Source of the DNA: UBA7330 sp965243485
GTDB lineage: Bacteria; Bacteroidota; Bacteroidia; Cytophagales; Cyclobacteriaceae
Assembly: GCA_965243485.1 (NCBI GenBank)
Contig: CBDEVP010000001.1
Span: 2,108,001-2,172,000, forward strand
Reading direction: 5' to 3'
Length of the DNA: 64,000 bases
The stretch's first letter is position 1. Each line of letters begins with the position of its first letter. Position numbers and translations under genes: made by a program. The notes beneath the pieces are model-generated. The model was not told the DNA's origin, did not search any database, and saw only the letters and a program-made list of their open reading frames with translations. Of the stretch, positions 60,901-64,000 are shown piece after piece.

Positions 60901-61191
60901 TTGTTGTGAAATGACTTCACTGATCTGTCGTTGATTTTGATCACCGTGATGATGAGCAAAGGCTTGAGCATTGGAAACCCTGTAAAGGAATTCGTTCCGC
61001 TTTAGCTCCAAGCTACCTCCGGGTATAGCCGTCTTGAAGAGGACCGATTGCTCCCATTGTCCTTTATTTTCAATGAATCCGCCAAATCCCAGCTGACCGA
61101 AAACAGTAGGTGAAAAAAAGAAAAAAAGGATGAATCCCGGATATTTTATCAACCCCTCAAATTCCCCTGCGATGACTTCTCCCGTATTCAA
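57958..61191 (-). CDS. Large T9SS type B (gliding-associated C-terminal) protein
   Basis: A 1077-residue secreted protein. The signal region is unusual: a 17-residue hydrophilic lead precedes the hydrophobic core (GFILFFFFSPTVFG). Residues about 35-240 form an N-terminal domain (ENKGQWEQSVLFKT...VIYHDIYPGIDLKYYFEEGSMKYDLVI). SBBP-like beta-propeller repeats follow (ATFIGGASEDTPHSL, STFLGGVNEDAAYSI). Two PKD domains lie near 815-865 and 955-1000 (YDWSINGESRD, YSWDLGDGNSREG). It ends with the type B signal FVPNVFTPNNDGFNDLFEI and NSWDGGELPGDTYYY. It is exported by T9SS and probably attached to the cell surface or polysaccharide. Confidence 0.92.
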   Translation of the reverse strand: MNTGEVIAGEFEGLIKYPGFILFFFFSPTVFGQLGFGGFIENKGQWEQSVLFKTAIPGGSLELKRNEFLYRVSNAQAFAHHHGDQNQRQISEVISQQIAVKLIGANTDPKISWKDPSGEMYNFYLGKDRSKWSSGCRAYASVIYHDIYPGIDLKYYFEEGSMKYDLVIAPGADPSHIRFRYSGDVSLHLEDGCINARSQINTITENRPVTWQILGGHRIPVESEYVLNKDEITFKIGTYDKTARLVIDPELIFSTFSGSVADNFGYTACFDDEGNLYSGGIVFGPDFPETNGSTFGGGTDMAILKYDSTGSELEYATFIGGASEDTPHSLIVNDKNELLILGTTGSANYPVTENAYDTTFNGGDPFIIFSDYINGSDIVITKLGAEGNLMASTFMGGTENDGILKLLNQTSLINRLIKNYGDYMRGDINVDEDGNILVASSTESPDFPMSSNIQSTYGGGISDAVVFSLNSDLSNLRWSTFLGGVNEDAAYSIKFDSTGHVFVAGGTRSTDFFSTSNSLNPTFRGETDGFITKIDPVNDSIMHSTFLGTAAYDQAYFIDIDQDQSVFAFGQTRGAYPVTEGIYSNPNSSQFIHKLTNNLDSTLFSTVFGSGHSQPNISPTAFLANECGNLFLSGWGGETNNFGPYDNSYTYGMPVTDNALFPTTDGSDFYLMVLSADGTELLYATYFGSSGPEGDHVDGGTSRFDKRGIIYQSVCSCNGSTDDFPTTPGAWSTVNRGVNEFNQERCNNAAFKFDLASLRARFITSKPDSTEIGYNSDCIPFTVKFTNTSIGGEEYDWSINGESRDTETFNYTFTETGSYEVVLTVTDKNTCQTVDQTSGFVYAFDDQTTIMEDVTICRGDQQMIQAFGGASYEWEPQTGLSDPEIGNPLASPDTTTNYKVSITTPNGCTFEEEMTVNVIFETVEDFEITRSKSCDGLPEYFFTNLTESEAQYSWDLGDGNSREGTDFTYKYASSGDYEVSLAIDTVCVVDKTVLLSFEEIFVPNVFTPNNDGFNDLFEINTDLQMDLKVFDRSGKILFEQEDYQNSWDGGELPGDTYYYSLNLSDGDVCNGWLQILR

Positions 61192-61208
61192 GTCTATCTC
61201 ATTATTTT

Positions 61209-62309
61209 TTAGTTAAATACTTTGAACCATTTCACCGCATTGTGATAATAGATCTTGTCTACCACTTCTTTCGGGAGTTTCAGTCCCTTGAACTCCTGAT
61301 CGATCAGATCGCTTGTCATCTTGTCGTCGGTCACAAAAAACTGCCAGTCGCGCAACCAGGTTTCTCTGTTGTTTTGATTAACAGACTCTGCATTACCTGA
61401 CCCGCTGTCACCCAGATCCGTTGCATACACGATCTGATCCTGATTCTGGACAAAAAAATCGCGCACCTTTTCATAATTATTGGCCGTCTGATAAAAGACC
61501 TGTCCCATCCGGGCAGCCAGGTCTACGGACATTTTGGGAAAACTATCTAAACGGAGCGCCAACTCATCCACGTCATACTCAAGGCTGGCCATGTGGGCTC
61601 CAATAAATCGTAAATCAGGGTTTTTTGCCAGCCGGTTGTCACGTGCCTTCATCTGATCAGCATGTGAAGGCATCTCAGGGTACCTGTACATATGATACTG
61701 AGGATTTCTGCTGAAATATCCGCTGTCATTTTTTGTGGTCATTTCCTCGACGGGAAGCCAACAGTTCAGCGGTTCACCCAGATGGCCGATCACCGGGATA
61801 TCTTTCTCTTCCAGCATGTCAAATATCGGATCAAAGCCCGGGTCATCAAGCATCACCAGAGCACTGTCTTCGTCGCGGTAGACCATGCCGATATTTTTCC
61901 AGAACTTGATCCCGATGGCACCCTCACTGAAGCTGGAGTCCATCCATTGCATGCTTTTTTCCAGCCAGTCTTCATCATCCCAGCCTTCCATGGAGATGGA
62001 GGTAGCAAATTGTACGGTTTCCGGATGATTATTCATTTGCACCTTGCTGTAGTGATATCTCTCTTTTACCCATTCCCAGGTATTCCGGGAGTCTACCACG
62101 ATCGTGATCAGCTGGAAATTGTTGGCTTTGGCCGACTTCACAAAATGATCGTTTTCTGTCATGATGTGGACATGGGTATCGATTTTCTTTACCTTTTGAT
62201 AATCTTCCAGAGTATAGTATTGCTCCTCCGGATTGTTATTGGTCGAACATGAGGTCATGATCAAAAGGCTAGAAAGTAGCAGGATCCAGTTTGCTTTTTG
62301 GTTTTTCAT
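61209..62309 (-). CDS. Amidohydrolase-family lipoprotein
   Basis: A 366-residue lipoprotein (MTSC, Cys21) of the amidohydrolase_2 type. Metal ligands: H46 and H48 in IDTHVHI, His in PVIGHLGEPL, His in FIGAHMASLE, and Asp in IVYATDLGDSGS. The barrel fits decarboxylase- or lactonase-like amidohydrolases. It lies 17 bp before the T9SS type B gene on the same strand. Substrate unknown. Confidence 0.88.
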   Translation of the reverse strand: MKNQKANWILLLSSLLIMTSCSTNNNPEEQYYTLEDYQKVKKIDTHVHIMTENDHFVKSAKANNFQLITIVVDSRNTWEWVKERYHYSKVQMNNHPETVQFATSISMEGWDDEDWLEKSMQWMDSSFSEGAIGIKFWKNIGMVYRDEDSALVMLDDPGFDPIFDMLEEKDIPVIGHLGEPLNCWLPVEEMTTKNDSGYFSRNPQYHMYRYPEMPSHADQMKARDNRLAKNPDLRFIGAHMASLEYDVDELALRLDSFPKMSVDLAARMGQVFYQTANNYEKVRDFFVQNQDQIVYATDLGDSGSGNAESVNQNNRETWLRDWQFFVTDDKMTSDLIDQEFKGLKLPKEVVDKIYYHNAVKWFKVFN

Positions 62310-62392
62310 CGTTGTAGAGGTATTTCACTAATTTAATGAACCTTTTGTACTTGGTCTGAATAATTTGGCAGACAGAGAATGAAAATGTAGTT

Positions 62393-62878
62393 TCATCGAA
62401 GTCTTAACTCCATCCAAAGATCACATCGGGTATATTTGGTATTAGGATCAGGTGCCATCTCTATAAACCCGGCGCTTCTGTAAATGTGGAGGGCGGCGGC
62501 TAATTTGGAATTGGTTTCCAGCACGATACGCTTTTTTCCGGACTTACGACCATAGTTGATGGCTGCATTCATCAATCCTTTTCCGATCTTCAGCCCTTTG
62601 TATCCGGACAACACACCCATTTTTACCAGCTCGAAGGTATCCTCATCTTTTACCTGCAGGGCTACGGTACCCACCGCTTTGCCATCAACCAGTGCAAAAA
62701 AGATCTGTCCGCCCGGCTCAATGACTTCTTTCACCGGATTTTCAAGTACCTTCCGGTCCTGCGGTTCGATCCTAAAATATTCATTTAACCAGGCATAATT
62801 GATGGATGCAAAATCCTTTGCGAATTCGTCCCTGTATTCGATGTATGTGACCTCTCTGGTATCGGAGCTTTTATTCAT
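62393..62878 (-). CDS. GNAT-family N-acetyltransferase
   Basis: About 161 residues with the GNAT core: ALVDGKAVGTVALQVKDEDTFELVKMGVLSGYKGLKIGKGLMNAAINYGRKSG holds strand 4 and the acetyl-CoA loop (GYKGLKIGKGL), and IYRSAGFIEM the C-terminal strand. The acceptor is unknown. The ATG at 62878 overlaps the DinB stop by eight bases, so the pair is co-translated. Confidence 0.9.
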   Translation of the reverse strand: MNKSSDTREVTYIEYRDEFAKDFASINYAWLNEYFRIEPQDRKVLENPVKEVIEPGGQIFFALVDGKAVGTVALQVKDEDTFELVKMGVLSGYKGLKIGKGLMNAAINYGRKSGKKRIVLETNSKLAAALHIYRSAGFIEMAPDPNTKYTRCDLWMELRLR

Positions 62879-63422
62879 CTGTAAAATGCCTCTTCCCTTT
62901 TGGCTGATCAAATTTTCCCCGGTTGTAATTTACTGACTGGTTCTTTGGGATGGAAAGGCTTTGCCATTGATCTCCTTTGATCATTTTTCCGATCATCACG
63001 ATCTGTCCCACATGATAGGCATAATGCGTCAGCTGCCTTTGGATGGCTTCGACGACACTGTGTCCCTCATTTCTTATGTACACTGTTCTTTCCAGGTCAT
63101 CAGGAGTAAGCGAGGAGATAACCTGATGAAAGTGGTTCCAGGCTTCATTCCAACGTGCGGAAATCTCCTCCTTATTGAGCAGATCATCTTCGAATTCGCT
63201 GTCACGGTTCCTCCAGGGTTTTTCACCATCCTCTGTCAGGAAGTTGGTAAATCTTGAGTAGATGTTGCCAGTCACGTGACGGACGATGACTGCAATACTA
63301 TTCGTTTCAAATCCTGGCTCCCAATGCAGTTCATCATTGTTTAGTTGCTGAAAAGTACGGTTTCCCAGCGACTGATAATATTGTAAAAGTTTCACCGAGC
63401 TGGTCAGAAAATCCGAAGTCAT
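62871..63422 (-). CDS. DinB/DUF1572-family protein
   Basis: A 183-residue four-helix protein of the DUF1572 type: LLQYYQSLGNRTFQQLNNDELHW, SIAVIVRHVTGNIYSRFTNFL and LTHYAYHVGQIVMIGKM supply the metal-binding His residues. Relatives use bacillithiol or another low-molecular thiol. It begins the coupled pair with the GNAT gene. Confidence 0.9.
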   Translation of the reverse strand: MTSDFLTSSVKLLQYYQSLGNRTFQQLNNDELHWEPGFETNSIAVIVRHVTGNIYSRFTNFLTEDGEKPWRNRDSEFEDDLLNKEEISARWNEAWNHFHQVISSLTPDDLERTVYIRNEGHSVVEAIQRQLTHYAYHVGQIVMIGKMIKGDQWQSLSIPKNQSVNYNRGKFDQPKGKRHFTDE

Positions 63423-63549
63423 TGCAAAATTTTAGATGATAGATCTATTTACTCAAAAAGTATTAAAATCCTGATGTAATTGAATCGGAAAAATAACTTA
63501 ACTTTATTTAGAATTAATTTCATACCCGCACTAATTAATTCAAATAAAA

Positions 63550-63577
63550 GAGGGAGCTCCTTAGATGGGGCTCCCTC
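63550..63577 (-). terminator. Terminator-like hairpin after the universal stress gene
   Basis: GAGGGAGC pairs with GCTCCCTC (8 bp, 12-nt loop); on the minus strand it is followed by TTTTATTTG. It lies 30 bp past the stop of the stress-protein gene. Confidence 0.75.
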
Positions 63578-63606
63578 GACTTTTATGAAGGCGAAGCGAT
63601 GAAAAT

Positions 63607-64000
63607 CTACTGGTGGATAGCCAGCATCGGTATCTTGATCTTCATGGCTACTTTTCTGGTCTCACTGGCCTTAAACATCCTCTCAAGCAGTTTGTGATGC
63701 CTGGGAAACATGACCAGCAGATCAACCTCATGCCTGTCAATATAATCGAATATGCCATGTGTTGCATCCTTGTCCAGCACCTGGTGATAGCTCAGCTGAT
63801 GAGACGAAAAATAGTTTTCCAGTAAACCTTTTGCCTTGCTGTGCTGGAAATCCATTTGCTCCTGATCACTGCCGATATTAAAGATCTGCACCTCGGAGCC
63901 AAAGGTGTCAGCCAAAACTTTGATGATATCAAAACTCTGGGGTTTAATGAGGTGAAAGTCTGCTGAAATGGCGATCCGGATGGCCTCAAACTTTGTGACA
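63607..64000 (-). CDS. Universal stress protein, 5' part outside the window
   Basis: The frame is open to the window edge, so the start lies beyond 64000. The visible C-terminal 130 residues show a UspA domain: EAIRIAISADFH, then IIKVLADTFGSEVQIFNIG, HEVDLLVMFPRHHKLLERMF and a final MKIKIPMLAIHQ. The GxxG(S/T) ATP loop is replaced by FPRHHKLLERM, as in non-ATP-binding second domains of tandem USPs, so the whole protein is probably about 270-280 residues. A TTG near 63915 is not the real start. Confidence 0.85.
   Translation of the reverse strand, partial: VTKFEAIRIAISADFHLIKPQSFDIIKVLADTFGSEVQIFNIGSDQEQMDFQHSKAKGLLENYFSSHQLSYHQVLDKDATHGIFDYIDRHEVDLLVMFPRHHKLLERMFKASETRKVAMKIKIPMLAIHQ

Noticed and set aside
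61692..62252. 186-codon open frame on the plus strand
   Set aside because: Antisense to the amidohydrolase gene; His-rich only because it mirrors that gene's codons.

Overview
The window comes from a chromosome of the phylum Bacteroidota, most likely a marine or environmental Cytophagales-type bacterium. Pointers are two proteins with type IX secretion (T9SS) C-terminal sorting domains (one type A, one gliding-associated type B), many Bacteroidota-typical lipoproteins with a Cys close to the N-terminus, near absence of Shine-Dalgarno sequences, TAnnTTTG-like promoter boxes, and families such as HTH_34 regulators, DUF1080, DUF4139, YwqK/MORN repeat proteins and TIGR03643. Base composition is moderate and fairly even. 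No rRNA, tRNA or CRISPR array was seen.

Layout. 0-4.1 kb: the 3' part of a T9SS cargo gene and an exported glycoside hydrolase. 4.2-6.0 kb: a mobile-DNA zone with an IS110-family transposase inside structured non-coding DNA. 6.1-8.4 kb: a three-gene unit (membrane protein, winged-helix regulator, CreD) with the same three-half-site operator in front of its first and last genes. 8.5-10.2 kb: an exported sugar isomerase-like lipoprotein and a RAYT (REP-associated tyrosine transposase) surrounded by three REP hairpins. 10.2-16.3 kb: carbohydrate-related genes, with sulfatase plus SMP-30 lactonase on the minus strand and GH5 lipoprotein, PepSY membrane protein and PQQ-like beta-propeller lipoprotein on the plus strand. 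16.4-25.4 kb: mixed housekeeping and accessory genes (NagX-like membrane protein, TlpA-type thioredoxin, rsmE, hydrolases, YwqK-repeat protein, fabH), packed so tightly that several convergent pairs overlap at their stop codons. This part includes an SRAP-domain protein that has lost its catalytic residues.

25.5-27.7 kb: pyruvate dehydrogenase E2 with two lipoyl domains, and hslV. 27.7-34.4 kb: a MoxR island, with RDD facing a coupled run of SpoIIM, membrane protein, DUF4129-like, DUF4350, MoxR ATPase and DUF58. 34.4-42 kb: M16 protease, TIGR03643 protein, PQQ dehydrogenase with built-in cytochrome c domain, ABM monooxygenase, SixA-like phosphatase and a family 9 glycosyltransferase. 42-46.8 kb: EVE protein, a large unknown exported protein, pyrR-pyrB, a short SSB and a small zinc-ribbon protein. 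46.8-50.9 kb: a minus-strand unit of DUF1684, Gfo/Idh/MocA oxidoreductase, BASS transporter and RraA-family protein, plausibly for uptake and breakdown of an organic acid or sugar derivative. 50.9-64 kb: thioredoxin-fold protein, DUF4139 protein, PD40 propeller, aldo/keto reductase, then a long minus-strand run (DinB, GNAT, amidohydrolase, T9SS type B protein, DUF1080, DUF1697, RibD/DHFR-like), and the 3' part of a universal stress protein.

The strongest leads for something little described are: the REP/RAYT locus with a tandem duplication that captured the gene's own 3' end; the duplicated operator of the HTH_34/CreD unit; the IS110 element with its start codon buried in a long hairpin and flanks that look like a split repeat; the catalytically dead SRAP paralogue; and the MoxR membrane island. 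All functional statements rest on reading the sequence and on family knowledge; no database search was run.
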